Numbered from the stretch's first letter, positions 44,876 through 55,502 are shown. The stretch: DNA of 64,000 bases from Sphingorhabdus lutea (GCF_001889025.1 NZ_CP018154.1:186001-250000); one strand, 5' to 3'. Translations and numbers: made by a program. Notes: generated by a model from the sequence alone, not told the origin.

Positions 44876-47800
44876 TTACTCCCCTTTTCCATTGCTGTTT
44901 GTAGGAGCGCCCTCTTCACGTGGTGCGACACCAAAGTTTAACTCACCAAATTTACCTCGGGTCAGACGGATTGATTTTGGATTATCAAAAGTGACCTCCC
45001 AACCAATAGGCAGGGTTCGTGTGTCCACTTTCAAAACAAAGTTTGAACCGATACGTGCATCTGGCACCGCGGCACAGGCAATATGATAACGGCCAAATTC
45101 GTCGGTGGTTATCAATTGGCCGTTGACCGTGGCCAAACGAACACCAGCTATGCCAGGCTCATTTTCATCTTGATATCCATTACGGTTTCTATCTTCAAAC
45201 ACCTTGCCAAGCAGTTCAGAACAATCAAAAACCGCGCTGGGCACAATGGCCACTACGGCCGTACCACGGTTGGAAATGGCACTGAAATCCGCAGCATTTT
45301 GGGCAAGTCCGGTATTCACCTTTTCACCGCCGGTAACGCCCGCACCCACAACAAGGGTTAAATTATACCGCACCGAACCATTTGCCGGTATCACCTGACC
45401 TGTCCAACGCAGCTCTCGATTATTATTTGTGGCAATTGGTTCATTGGCAACACCATCTACCGACGCCGTGCCCAGCACATATTTCATGCCCGCTGGTAAA
45501 ATATCGACAACATCAACACCAGCGCGTTGTGCATTTTCGGTGTTACGCACGGTGATTTCATAGGGGACTAAGTCGCCTGTGCTGGCCGAACGTTTAATGC
45601 TGGTTTTGGTGACCACCAATGGCGTGCGGTTCAAAAATGGATCAAGCGCGATATGATTATTAACCACATCAGGATCGCCCGGTTGCAACCGGAAGCTAAG
45701 GTAAAATGGCGTGTCCGACCCTTGTGGTGGGGTTGCATCGGGTGAGATGCGAACTGGCGCAGGCAGGCCACTTGGGTCGAATGGACCAGGCAATGGCACC
45801 AACACTGTTGAACCATCGGCAAATCCAACTGGCGGAGTTACTTGGATAGTATAAACCGTTTCACTTGCTGGACATTGCGGTGCAGCACCTGGAATAATAT
45901 CAAAACGATATTCGCCGCTTGCTCCGGTTGTTTGGCTTGCCTGTGACGCATCAACAAAGCAAATGGAGGGCAATGGATTGCCATCTGGACCAAGCAAGCG
46001 GACCGTAACGCCGGAAATTGGGTTACGGGTGATGGAATCGTAAATAACGCCCGATGGATCAATGGGTTGGTTTTGATCAATAACAACCGTGTTATTGACA
46101 AGATTGACACCCTCAATCTTATCATAAACAACATTATTTTCTGGATTACGGAAAACAATATCATATCCAGGGCCGGATAAAAGCCCATCGACACGATAGT
46201 CGCCATTGGCGTCGGTTGTGGTGGTGGCCACAACAACACCGTCCTTCATAATTTCAACAATCCAACCTGCACGGCGTGGCTCATCAGGGCCGAGCACACC
46301 ATCACCATTAACATCGGTGAACACGGTACCGGTGACGGAACTGACCGGAGGTTCAACAACTACCGTCACCGTTGCAGTTTTGCAATTGGTGGGATTTAAT
46401 TTTTCACAAATTTGATATTCAATAATATATGTGCCATCGGGCACATTTGCCGTCACCGACACTATACCCGTTGCGGGATCAAGCACCACGCCAGCATGTG
46501 CCGCCGGTGTCAAAATGGTGACATTTATGTCATTCACATCGACAGGCGAACCGTTCAATATATCATTGGCAAAGGCGTTAATTGCATTGGGATTGCCTAC
46601 GCCGCTTCTTACCGGAGCAGGAACATCATTTGCCGCCAATATTTCTGGCGCCTCAACCACTATGGTTACATTACTGCTTGCACAATTGGTGGGGTTTAAC
46701 TTCTGACAAATTTCATAGGCAATGGTATAAGTGCCTGCGGGCGTGCCAACCGACACATCAACCAATCCGGTTGCAGGGTCCATGACAGGAACAGGCGCAC
46801 CGGGGGTAGCAGGCGTTGCTGGGGTCGTAATGGTCGCGTCAATATCCGCCACATTGACGGGCGCACCGTTTAAGCTGTCATTGGCAAAGGCATTGATAAT
46901 ATCATTACCGCCATTTGCACCATTTACTGGTGCGGGGCTATCCACATCCGCCATAATTGGCGCGGCATCCACGGTCACCGAAATAATGGCATTGGCGCAA
47001 TTTGTGGGGTTTAACTTCTCACAAATTTGATAGCCAATGGTATATGTGCCTGCTGGTGTGTTTGGCGCAACGCTGACCATGCCAGTTGCGGGGTCCAAAG
47101 TAACGCCTGCATGGCTGGCTGGGCTGGTCACGGTTACATTTATATCTGCGATGGCAACCGATGCACCGTTTAACATATCATTATTAAGCGCATTGATAAG
47201 ATTTGAACCGCCTGATATGCCAGGAACAGGGCCAACCGCATCATTGCTCGCGGCAATTGGCGCAGCGGTTACCACCACGGTCACATTATTGGTCGCGCAA
47301 TTATTGGGGTTTAACTTCTCACAAATTTCATAAGCAATGGTATAAGTGCCTGCTGGCGTGCCAACCGGCACATCCACCAATCCGGTGGCAGGGTCCATCA
47401 CGGGAACAGGCGCACCTGCAGTTAATGGCGTCGCGGGCGATGTAACAGTGGCTTCAATATCGGCGACATTGACCGGCGCACCGTTTAAGCTGTCATTGGC
47501 AAAGGCATTGATAATATCATTGCCGCCTGTCGCACCATTAACGGGTGCTGGGCTGTCCGCATCTGCCGTAATTGGCGCGGCGGTTACCACCACATTGACC
47601 GTGCTGCTTGCGCAATTATTGGGGTTTAACTTCTCACAAATTTCATAAGCAATGGTATAAGTGCCTGCGGGAGTGCCTGCTGGCACATCCACCAATCCGG
47701 TGGCGGGGTCCATCACGGGAACAGGCGCACCTGCGGTTAATGGCATTGCGGGCGATGTAACAGTGGCTTCAATATCGGCGACATTGACCGGCGCACCGTT

Positions 47801-50800
47801 TAAGCTGTCATTGGCAAAGGCATTGATAATATCATTGCCGCCTGTCGCACCATTAACGGGTGCTGGGCTGTCCGCATCTGCCGTAATTGGCGCGGCGGTT
47901 ACCACCACCTGAACTGTTGCGGTTTTGCAATTGGTCGGATTTGAATTTTCACAAATTTCATAAGCAATGGTATAAGTGCCTGCCGGTGTTCCGGCCGGAA
48001 CATCAACCAATCCGGTTGCAGGGTCCATGACAGGAACAGGCGCACCTGCGGTTAATGGCGTTGCGGGCGCGGTTATGGTCGCGCTAATATCCGCAACATT
48101 GACCGGCGCACCATTTAATGTGTCATTGGCAAAAGCATTGATAATATCATTACCGCCATTTGCACCATTAACGGGGGCGGGGCTATCATTGCTGGCATTT
48201 AATGGGGTAACATCCACAACCACGGCAATGGTTGCACTTTGGCAGTTGGTCGGGTTTAACTTTTCACAAATTTGATAGCCAATGCTGTAATTGCCCGCTG
48301 GTGTGCCAGGGGCGACGCTTACCTGACCCGTGGCGGTGTTTAATGTAACGCCCGCATTGCTGGCTGGTGCAGTTACGGTTAAGTTCACATCCGCCAAGGC
48401 AACAGGTGAACCATTTAATGTATCATTGCCAAGAGCATTGATAAGGTTCGCGCCGCCATTTGCGGTTGTTACCGTTCCAGCATTATCGTTCAACGCCGTA
48501 ATTGGCGCGGCCGAGACGATAACGGTCACGCTGCTATTCGCGCAGTTGGTGGGATTTGTTTTTTCGCAAATTTCATAGGCAATGGTATAAGTGCCTGCTG
48601 GAGTGCCTGCTGGCACATCCACCAATCCGGTGGCGGGATCCATCACGGGAACAGGCGCACCTGCGGTTAATGGCGTTGCTGGCGCGGTTATGGTCGCTTC
48701 AATATCCGCCACATTGACCGGAGAACCATTTAAGCTATCATTGGTAAAGGCGTTAACAATATCATTTGCGCCGGTGCGGCCATTTTGGGCGGGCGGCGTG
48801 TCTGCACTTGCCGCAATCGGGGTCACATTTACTGGAATTGTTACATTGGCAATCGCACAATTGCTTGGATTTAATTTTTCGCAAATTTGATAACCAATGC
48901 TATAATTGCCCGCTGGCGTGCCGGGGGCAACGCTTACCTGACCCGTGGCGGTGTTCATGGTAACGCCCGCATTGCTGGCCGGTGTAGTCACAGTGATATT
49001 AACATTTGATGCAGTTGGGGCAGCACCATTTAAACTATCATTGCCAAGGGCATTTACCAAATTGCTGCCGCCATTTGCGCTATTCACCGCTGGCGTGCTG
49101 TCATTATTGGCCGCAATTGGTGAAGCTGCCACCTGCACCGTGATGCTGGCATTGGCACAATTGGTTGGATTGGCATTTTCGCAAATTCGATAGCCAATGG
49201 TATAGCTGCCCGCTGGTGTGCCCGCAGGAACAGAAACCACACCCGTTGCCGTGTTTAATGATGGCACTGGTGCACCCGCAGACAGCGGAGTCGCAGGGCT
49301 GGTTACCGTTGCGGTGACCAGCGACAGGTTCACTGGATTGCCATTAAAGCTATCATTGGTAAAGGCATTGAAAGCATTTGTATTGCCCGCCGCACCATTT
49401 ACCGCAGGGCCGCTGTCATTACTTGCCGCAATGGGGGTCGGGGTGACGATAATTGTCGCAATAGCGGCCTCACAATTGGTTGGCACCGCGCTGTCGCAAA
49501 TTTCATATCCAATATTATATGTGCCCGCCGGTGTTCCAGCTGGCACAGAAACAACGCCCGTTGATATATTTAACGATGGCACAGATGCGCCGGCAAAGGC
49601 AGGGGTCGCGGGTGAAGTCACATTGATGGTGACATTCGGCGTTGTTGCCGCCCCGCCATTAAATGTATCATTGCTCAACACATTATATAGTGATGCAGAG
49701 CCATTGGTGCTGTTCACCGATGGGCCGCTATCGTCATCCGCATTTATCGGACGCAATGAAACATTGACTGTGGCAACCGCATTGGCACAATTGGTGGGGT
49801 TGCCAATTTCGCAAATTTGATAATTTATTGTATAATTGCCTGCTGGTGTGCCGGGGGCAACGCTAACTTGTCCAGTTGATGTGTTCAACGTCACGCCCGC
49901 ATGGGATGCAGGGGTGGTAACAGTAATCGCAACATTTGATGGAGTTGGCGCAGCGCCCTTCAAACTATCATTGCTTAAAACATTAAATGCATTGGCCTGT
50001 CCATCATTTGTGATGGTGCCTGATTGTGTGTCATTGCTTGCCGCAATGGGCGCACGCGGCACGGCGGTGACAGTTGCGTCATTATTGCCAGGTCCAGGGC
50101 CGGATTTGGTATTATTATTGCCATCGGCGGGGTTGGCGCTGTCCGAAACATCATTTACCACTGTTCCAGCAGCCGTATTACCGCTTGCAGTCGCGCTATT
50201 ATTAACGCCCGTTCCGCTTAAATCGCCCGCGACAAGGGAATAAACAGCGCTGTAAAACCATGTTTCGGTAAGGCCGATATATCCATCATTATTGGTATCG
50301 CCCGAAACATAGGTTGGTGTTGGGGGCGTGCCCGCACCGGTAAATGTGGTTTCGGTTAAGCTGGGGTTTCGCAAAGGCTCTGCGCCATAGGATTTTACTT
50401 GATAAATATAATTGATGGTTTCACCAACTTGGCCATAACCATCGCCATTTAAATCATTAAATGTCGATGCTTTGGTCACGCCAATGCCGGGATACCAAAC
50501 GGTTACTGTTGCCTGATTAGATTGGATGCCAAGCGCATTATCCACGGTATAATTTACAGTTGATGCATAGCCAACAAAGCTTGGATCGGGGGTGAATGTT
50601 AATTGCCCTGTTGTGTCACTATATGACCAGACACCCTCACCTGGAACGGTAAAGCCAATTACATCGCCAAAGCTGTCGGTGATAATGCCTGTTGCGGATG
50701 GCGGGGGGACAAGGTTCACCGATGCGCGTGCAAATTCAGACGCCTTTAAACTATTATTATTGGTGGGGTTATTATTTAATGTTGCCGAGCTGTCATTATC

Positions 50801-51604
50801 CAAAATATCGACAATAGTTGACGTTCCCGGCACGCCTTCTTTGGAATCATTAACCGTAACGGGCGGCTTAAAATCCGCGCATTCAAAATCCAATGTGTCA
50901 AATGCGCTATATGTTGGATTGTCAAAACGAATTAAAAAGCCGCTATTCGCAGTGCGTCCCATGGTAAATGTGCTGCGGTCTTTCCACAATGCTTCCAAAC
51001 CAGATACAGGCTGGTTATTATAATTTTGATCGCCGATTAAGCTGAATGTTTCCGCCTGCCCTGCAACCGCGCCAAAGGCGCGGCCCGTGGTGGCGGTGGC
51101 ATCAATTCGAACCCAGCTTATATCACCTTGACATACGGGCAGGTAAATACGTTCATTATTTGGGCCATCGACATCATTAAATTGAACATGCACATCGGCA
51201 ACCACTGGCACACCGCCGCTATTTGTTGTGATATTATATGTACCTGCACGATATAAACGCCATTCGATGAAAATATCATCCGGCCCCACGGAAGTAATAG
51301 AAGGCCGATTGGCTGTAGTGCTCCATGTATGGTTTAAGGTTGCGGTTGTGATGACACCGACAAGGTCAATTGTATCACTTCCCACCGTGCCTGCATTGGT
51401 CCAAATGGCTCTTTTGCCCTGACCAGTGCCAACAACTGTCGGTGTACCGACATTATTAACAACCAATGATGGTGCAGCCATTGCCGTACTGCTAGCCGCC
51501 AATATTGATGCGCCAGCTAGCCATTTTGCCCGTTTCAGCAATTTACGTGCCTGTTCAGACGATGAAATGACTGTCTTTTGATTATCAAAGGCTAAATGCC
51601 GCAT
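44876..51604 (-). CDS. Giant secreted repeat protein with SdrD-B-like and DUF11 domains
   Basis: A 2242-residue surface protein. Signal peptide at about 22-43 (WLAGASILAASSTAMA). An N-terminal beta-rich domain (to about 250) is followed by cadherin-like and DUF11-like segments (about 250-515). Twelve tandem repeats of 100-105 residues follow (about 517-1750), then an SdrD-B-like domain (GTVFTDVNGDGVLGPDEPRR), a carboxypeptidase-like module, a DUF11 domain (VRNTENAQRAGVDVVDILPAG) and a final SdrD-B-like domain (GKVFEDRNRNGYQDENEPG). Each repeat has two Cys in YxICExxNPxNC. No sortase, autotransporter or type I secretion signal is seen. Likely an adhesin or surface-layer stalk, coupled to the barrel gene downstream. 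Confidence 0.8.
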   Translation of the reverse strand: MRHLAFDNQKTVISSSEQARKLLKRAKWLAGASILAASSTAMAAPSLVVNNVGTPTVVGTGQGKRAIWTNAGTVGSDTIDLVGVITTATLNHTWSTTANRPSITSVGPDDIFIEWRLYRAGTYNITTNSGGVPVVADVHVQFNDVDGPNNERIYLPVCQGDISWVRIDATATTGRAFGAVAGQAETFSLIGDQNYNNQPVSGLEALWKDRSTFTMGRTANSGFLIRFDNPTYSAFDTLDFECADFKPPVTVNDSKEGVPGTSTIVDILDNDSSATLNNNPTNNNSLKASEFARASVNLVPPPSATGIITDSFGDVIGFTVPGEGVWSYSDTTGQLTFTPDPSFVGYASTVNYTVDNALGIQSNQATVTVWYPGIGVTKASTFNDLNGDGYGQVGETINYIYQVKSYGAEPLRNPSLTETTFTGAGTPPTPTYVSGDTNNDGYIGLTETWFYSAVYSLVAGDLSGTGVNNSATASGNTAAGTVVNDVSDSANPADGNNNTKSGPGPGNNDATVTAVPRAPIAASNDTQSGTITNDGQANAFNVLSNDSLKGAAPTPSNVAITVTTPASHAGVTLNTSTGQVSVAPGTPAGNYTINYQICEIGNPTNCANAVATVNVSLRPINADDDSGPSVNSTNGSASLYNVLSNDTFNGGAATTPNVTINVTSPATPAFAGASVPSLNISTGVVSVPAGTPAGTYNIGYEICDSAVPTNCEAAIATIIVTPTPIAASNDSGPAVNGAAGNTNAFNAFTNDSFNGNPVNLSLVTATVTSPATPLSAGAPVPSLNTATGVVSVPAGTPAGSYTIGYRICENANPTNCANASITVQVAASPIAANNDSTPAVNSANGGSNLVNALGNDSLNGAAPTASNVNITVTTPASNAGVTMNTATGQVSVAPGTPAGNYSIGYQICEKLNPSNCAIANVTIPVNVTPIAASADTPPAQNGRTGANDIVNAFTNDSLNGSPVNVADIEATITAPATPLTAGAPVPVMDPATGLVDVPAGTPAGTYTIAYEICEKTNPTNCANSSVTVIVSAAPITALNDNAGTVTTANGGANLINALGNDTLNGSPVALADVNLTVTAPASNAGVTLNTATGQVSVAPGTPAGNYSIGYQICEKLNPTNCQSATIAVVVDVTPLNASNDSPAPVNGANGGNDIINAFANDTLNGAPVNVADISATITAPATPLTAGAPVPVMDPATGLVDVPAGTPAGTYTIAYEICENSNPTNCKTATVQVVVTAAPITADADSPAPVNGATGGNDIINAFANDSLNGAPVNVADIEATVTSPAMPLTAGAPVPVMDPATGLVDVPAGTPAGTYTIAYEICEKLNPNNCASSTVNVVVTAAPITADADSPAPVNGATGGNDIINAFANDSLNGAPVNVADIEATVTSPATPLTAGAPVPVMDPATGLVDVPVGTPAGTYTIAYEICEKLNPNNCATNNVTVVVTAAPIAASNDAVGPVPGISGGSNLINALNNDMLNGASVAIADINVTVTSPASHAGVTLDPATGMVSVAPNTPAGTYTIGYQICEKLNPTNCANAIISVTVDAAPIMADVDSPAPVNGANGGNDIINAFANDSLNGAPVNVADIDATITTPATPATPGAPVPVMDPATGLVDVSVGTPAGTYTIAYEICQKLNPTNCASSNVTIVVEAPEILAANDVPAPVRSGVGNPNAINAFANDILNGSPVDVNDINVTILTPAAHAGVVLDPATGIVSVTANVPDGTYIIEYQICEKLNPTNCKTATVTVVVEPPVSSVTGTVFTDVNGDGVLGPDEPRRAGWIVEIMKDGVVVATTTTDANGDYRVDGLLSGPGYDIVFRNPENNVVYDKIEGVNLVNNTVVIDQNQPIDPSGVIYDSITRNPISGVTVRLLGPDGNPLPSICFVDASQASQTTGASGEYRFDIIPGAAPQCPASETVYTIQVTPPVGFADGSTVLVPLPGPFDPSGLPAPVRISPDATPPQGSDTPFYLSFRLQPGDPDVVNNHIALDPFLNRTPLVVTKTSIKRSASTGDLVPYEITVRNTENAQRAGVDVVDILPAGMKYVLGTASVDGVANEPIATNNNRELRWTGQVIPANGSVRYNLTLVVGAGVTGGEKVNTGLAQNAADFSAISNRGTAVVAIVPSAVFDCSELLGKVFEDRNRNGYQDENEPGIAGVRLATVNGQLITTDEFGRYHIACAAVPDARIGSNFVLKVDTRTLPIGWEVTFDNPKSIRLTRGKFGELNFGVAPREEGAPTNSNGKGE
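46350..50055 (-). repeat. Twelve in-frame tandem repeats (300-315 bases each)
   Basis: Two subtypes are interleaved. The long type (105 residues) contains TPLTAGAPVPVMDPATGLVDVP; the short type (100 residues) contains ASNAGVTLNTATGQVSVAPG. Reading from the N-terminus the order is short, long, long, short, long, short, long, long, long, short, long, short. The units at about 47346-47660 and 47661-47975 are nearly identical at DNA level with a 315-base period, a recent duplication. Long runs of open frame on the opposite strand here are by-products of the repeats. Confidence 0.85.
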
Positions 51605-51787
51605 AATATGTCCTCAAATTAAAAAAATCTGAGCTACTAATGCTGTTAATATGGTAAAAAATTTATTAACTTATCTGATAAGTTTACGCTTATTTACATC
51701 CAAAATGGATTAAATATTTTATAAATATTACAGCAACATTGCCGTCCTGCACCAAAATATGCACCTATTTCCGGGCCTGCCCGCAAA
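51605..51787. promoter_or_regulatory. Upstream region of the surface operon
   Basis: AT-rich 183-base stretch between the giant repeat gene and the end of the HupE-like gene. TTATCTGATAA (51671-51681) is a short palindrome that could be a regulator site. Nothing else is seen. Confidence 0.3.
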
Positions 51788-52792
51788 TTAAGAGAAAAAT
51801 ATTCGTTCAAAAAACCAATAGCTGGCCCAGCCTCCAAAAATATAGGCGCAACATTTAACAATATAATCCTGCCATTTGGCCATAAATTTCCCGATTAACG
51901 CCAAAATTAACAAGGCGCAAAGAATCACCAATATCTGGCCCGCCTCAACGCCCACATTAAATGATAATAGGGCAAGCGGCATGTCTGTCTGCGGCAGGCC
52001 AATTTCTGACAATGCACCGGCAAATCCAAATCCGTGCAACAACCCAAAAATAAAGGCCACAATCCATGGACGGCGCGATGTTAAATGCACCTTGCCCCTT
52101 TGCGCCGCAATAATCTCTGCGGCCAGAAATATGATGGACAGCGCGATAATCGCCTCTACGGGTCGTTGCGCCAACCCCATATATCCAAGGCTGCTGCCCA
52201 CCAATGTAATGGAATGGGATAGGGTAAAGGCGCTGGCCGCGATTAAAATGCTGCGCCCACGGCGGATGAGAAGAACAAGGCAAAGCACAAATAATAAATG
52301 GTCAAACCCAAATAAAATATGCTCCACCCCAATGTAAAAATAATCCACAGCAATTTGATAAGGGCCAGCATCCGCCAAAATTTTCATAAATGGCCGCGAT
52401 GCCATTAAACGGCCGCTTTCAATGGGGCGGCCCAATAATTGCACGCGCACCAATATGTCGGTCTGGCTGGCTTCCAAATTGGACAATCCAATTTCCCTCC
52501 CCACCAAAGTTAAGCCGCAACGCGCATCCCATTTACGTATGACCGATTGGGGCGTTTGTGATGTTGAGGTTAATTTTAATATGCAATCCTTGGGGAATAT
52601 GGGAATGCTTTGCGGCCCAATTCCGGTGCGCAGAGGGGCTTTCCAGATAATGTGATATATTGATGCAGATTGTTGATTTACCTCATAATATCCGGGACGA
52701 AGCTCATCCGCATGGGCCAAATATGGCATAGATAAAATCATCGCAGAAAATGCGACAAAACGCCAAAATAATGACATAAAATTCATATTCAT
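51788..52792 (-). CDS. HupE/UreJ family membrane protein
   Basis: A 334-residue protein with a signal-like first helix (to about residue 28), a periplasmic domain of about 130 residues, and a C-terminal membrane domain with six or more helices. GVEHILFGFDHLLF (about 154-167), TLSHSITL (about 189-196), GLLHGFGFAGAL and FNVGVEAGQ are the HupE/UreJ_2 motifs rich in His and Asp, suited to metal (nickel or cobalt-like) binding. It overlaps the parvulin gene by four bases. This pairing recurs in alphaproteobacteria; the transported metal, if any, is unknown. Confidence 0.82.
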   Translation of the reverse strand: MNMNFMSLFWRFVAFSAMILSMPYLAHADELRPGYYEVNQQSASIYHIIWKAPLRTGIGPQSIPIFPKDCILKLTSTSQTPQSVIRKWDARCGLTLVGREIGLSNLEASQTDILVRVQLLGRPIESGRLMASRPFMKILADAGPYQIAVDYFYIGVEHILFGFDHLLFVLCLVLLIRRGRSILIAASAFTLSHSITLVGSSLGYMGLAQRPVEAIIALSIIFLAAEIIAAQRGKVHLTSRRPWIVAFIFGLLHGFGFAGALSEIGLPQTDMPLALLSFNVGVEAGQILVILCALLILALIGKFMAKWQDYIVKCCAYIFGGWASYWFFERIFFS

Positions 52793-53652
52793 TTTAACGG
52801 TGCAATCTTGACATCATATCCATTTAACAATGCCTGATATGCCTTTTCCTTACGTTCATTTATATATTTGGATTGCCAATCATCAATCAACCGCGCCTCT
52901 ATTTGCGATATGGGCGGAGAATAGGGCGGGCTTTGTTTGGCAATAAATATCACATGGTCGCCAAAACCCGACTGCACTGGTCCGGACCATTTGCCATGTG
53001 GTAATTTGGCCAATTGGTCGGCAAAAGCTTCGCCAAATTCGCGGTTGATATTTGCCGGATCGGCGCCATTTATTTTGCCGCGCAATGATGTGCGCTGCCC
53101 CACCTTATTTGGCTCAACACCGCCATTTAATTGGGCAATAATGGACGCAGCATCGTCATTTTTTCCTAATAATATTTGCTGAAAATCCCAAAATGGTCCA
53201 TTTTGATATTTGGCCTTATTCTCATTGTAAAATGCCTGTAATTGGGAATTAGTGGGCCGTTTATCTTCGGCCGCTTCCATCACCAAAACCTCCATTTTCG
53301 CGCGCATCCGCCGCCGAACAATCGGATCATCCTGATCCAAGCCCAAACGCAAAGCCTCCCGATAATATATTTCCTCGCGAATATAATCACGTATCAGCAT
53401 GTCCACCTCATCACGCGATGCGGGGCGGCCCATGGTGGCGGCGAAACCCTGTGCCAATATGGTCGCCTTTTCCTCGGTTACCTCAATTTTTCGGTCTTCG
53501 GGGCTCACATCATTTGACCCGCCCAAGATGAAAAATATCAATAATCCCAATATCATGAAATGCAGCAACGGCTCATTCGCCCATGATTTTATTTTATCCT
53601 TATGCGCAATTGCCCAATTCGGCATCGCCATTCCCCCCATATAAATGCGCAA
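52789..53652 (-). CDS. Membrane-anchored parvulin-type peptidyl-prolyl isomerase
   Basis: A 287-residue protein with an N-terminal hydrophobic anchor (LLHFMILGLLIFFILGG, about 29-45) and a periplasmic part. A SurA-N-like helical segment (about 55-125) leads to a rotamase-like domain (about 125-245). It assists folding of exported proteins. Several ATGs (53652, 53640, 53631) could be the start; the first is kept. The downstream HupE-like gene is translationally coupled. Confidence 0.8.
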   Translation of the reverse strand: MRIYMGGMAMPNWAIAHKDKIKSWANEPLLHFMILGLLIFFILGGSNDVSPEDRKIEVTEEKATILAQGFAATMGRPASRDEVDMLIRDYIREEIYYREALRLGLDQDDPIVRRRMRAKMEVLVMEAAEDKRPTNSQLQAFYNENKAKYQNGPFWDFQQILLGKNDDAASIIAQLNGGVEPNKVGQRTSLRGKINGADPANINREFGEAFADQLAKLPHGKWSGPVQSGFGDHVIFIAKQSPPYSPPISQIEARLIDDWQSKYINERKEKAYQALLNGYDVKIAPLK

Positions 53653-53831
53653 AAATATCGCACATTACTCTTCCCTCTTACAATCTATGTCGCATTTTGG
53701 CGCTTTGACAAGTGCTATGGCTTGACGAGACTATAATATTTCGGGCAATGGAGGATATATATTTCATCAACCGATTAACCCTGTGCCATCAGTGCCAAGG
53801 GATTTTGAATATTTTGATCAAGGATAAGATT

Positions 53832-55484
53832 ATGAGCGACAATGAAATTGCAAGAGAATCAATGGAATATGATGTTGTCATTGTCGGCGGCGGCCCTGCG
53901 GGGTTAAGCGCCGCTATCCGGTTGAAACAATTGGATGCCGATTTAACGGTATGCATCCTTGAAAAAGGATCGGAAATTGGGGCGCATATATTGTCCGGCG
54001 CGGTGGTTGATCCCATTGCCTTAGACGAGCTTTTCCCCGAATGGCGCGACATGGGTTGCCCCATGGCCGAAACCCCCGTTACTGAAAATCATCATTGGGT
54101 ACTGACCAAGGGAAAAAAATGGTCCATCCCCCATTTCACCACCCCAAAATGGATGCATAATAAGGGCACATATACAGGCAGTTTGGGCAGCATGTGCCGC
54201 TGGCTTGGTGAACAGGCAGAGGGATTGGGAGTGGAAATTTTCCCCGGATTTGCGGGCGCGGAGATTTTATATCATGAAAATGGGTCGGTAAAGGGCGTTG
54301 CCACCGGCGATATGGGAATTGCCAAGGATGGAAGCAAAAAAGCCGATTATCAGCCCGGCATGGAGCTGCACGCAAAATATACCCTGTTTGCGGAGGGCGC
54401 GCGCGGCCATTTGACCAAGCAATTAAAGGCAAAATTTGATTTAGAGGCCGATTGCCAGCCACAGGTTTATGGACTTGGCATGAAGGAATTATGGGATATT
54501 GACCCCGCCAAACATGTGCCAGGCCGTGTTATCCATACACAGGGGTGGCCATTGGATGACGCATGGGGCGGCGGATTTTTATATCATCAGGCGGGGGGTC
54601 AAGTTGCCTTGGGCTTTGTTGTCGCTTTGGATTATGAAAATCCGCACATGTTCCCATTTGAGGAATTTCAACGTTGGAAACAACATCCTGAAATCCGCGC
54701 TATTTTAGAAGGCGGCAAGCGTGTATCCTATGGCGCACGGGTGATTAACGAAGGCGGCATTCAATCTATCCCCAAATTGGCTTTTCCCGGCGGCGCGTTA
54801 ATTGGGTGCAGCGCAGGTTTTGTCAATGTGCCGCGCATTAAAGGCAGCCATACCGCCATGAAATCGGGCATGGTGGCCGCCGATAGCGTTAACCTTGCCA
54901 TATCATCGGGCCGCGCCAATGACGAAATGTCCGATTATCAAGAAGCAATTAATGACAGCTGGATTATTAAAGAATTAAAATTGGTGCAAAATGCCGAACC
55001 TGCCGTTGCCAAATTTGGCGGCGTATATGGCACGGTGTTGGCCGGAATTGATATGTGGATGCGCACATTGAAAATTGGCCTGCCCATTATGATGAAGCAT
55101 GAGGCGGATCATACCCATATGGGCCGCGCAGATATTTATCCCAAAATAAATTATCCCAAACCCGATGGCGTGATAAGTTTTGACCGTTTATCATCGGTTT
55201 TCCTATCCAATACCAATCATGAGGAAGACCAACCGGTCCATTTACAATTAAAGGATGAAAGCGTCCCGACCAGTATCAACCTGCCCTTATATGATGAGCC
55301 AGCACAAAGATATTGCCCCGCAGGCGTATATGAAATTGTTGATGCAGAAACATCCGACCCGCGCCTTGTCATCAATGCGCAAAATTGTGTTCATTGTAAA
55401 ACATGCGATATTAAAGACCCCACCCAAAATATAAATTGGGTTGTGCCTGAGGGCGGCGGCGGCCCCAATTATCCCAATATGTAA
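53832..55484 (+). CDS. Electron transfer flavoprotein:ubiquinone oxidoreductase
   Basis: A 550-residue enzyme; start placed at ATG 53832 because the conserved part begins EYDVVIVGGGPAGLSAAIRL (FAD loop). The membrane-associated middle and the C-terminal ferredoxin-like region (YCPAGVYE, then NCVHCKTCDIKDPTQNINW) hold the cysteines of the [4Fe-4S] cluster. It passes electrons from acyl-CoA dehydrogenases through ETF to ubiquinone. The upstream extension of the open frame to 53712 has no homologous content. It serves the acyl-CoA dehydrogenase at 10293 and others. Confidence 0.93.
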   Translation: MSDNEIARESMEYDVVIVGGGPAGLSAAIRLKQLDADLTVCILEKGSEIGAHILSGAVVDPIALDELFPEWRDMGCPMAETPVTENHHWVLTKGKKWSIPHFTTPKWMHNKGTYTGSLGSMCRWLGEQAEGLGVEIFPGFAGAEILYHENGSVKGVATGDMGIAKDGSKKADYQPGMELHAKYTLFAEGARGHLTKQLKAKFDLEADCQPQVYGLGMKELWDIDPAKHVPGRVIHTQGWPLDDAWGGGFLYHQAGGQVALGFVVALDYENPHMFPFEEFQRWKQHPEIRAILEGGKRVSYGARVINEGGIQSIPKLAFPGGALIGCSAGFVNVPRIKGSHTAMKSGMVAADSVNLAISSGRANDEMSDYQEAINDSWIIKELKLVQNAEPAVAKFGGVYGTVLAGIDMWMRTLKIGLPIMMKHEADHTHMGRADIYPKINYPKPDGVISFDRLSSVFLSNTNHEEDQPVHLQLKDESVPTSINLPLYDEPAQRYCPAGVYEIVDAETSDPRLVINAQNCVHCKTCDIKDPTQNINWVVPEGGGGPNYPNM

Positions 55485-55502
55485 TTTTTTATATTCTTGT
55501 AA

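Noticed and set aside
46350..50055. CRISPR-like array
   Set aside because: Repeat units are 300-315 bases, in frame and coding, without short direct repeats and spacers; no cas genes nearby.
46206..50243. Series of plus-strand open frames of about 80-200 codons across the surface repeat gene
   Set aside because: They recur with the repeat period and are the antisense of a single 2242-residue gene with signal peptide and known domains.
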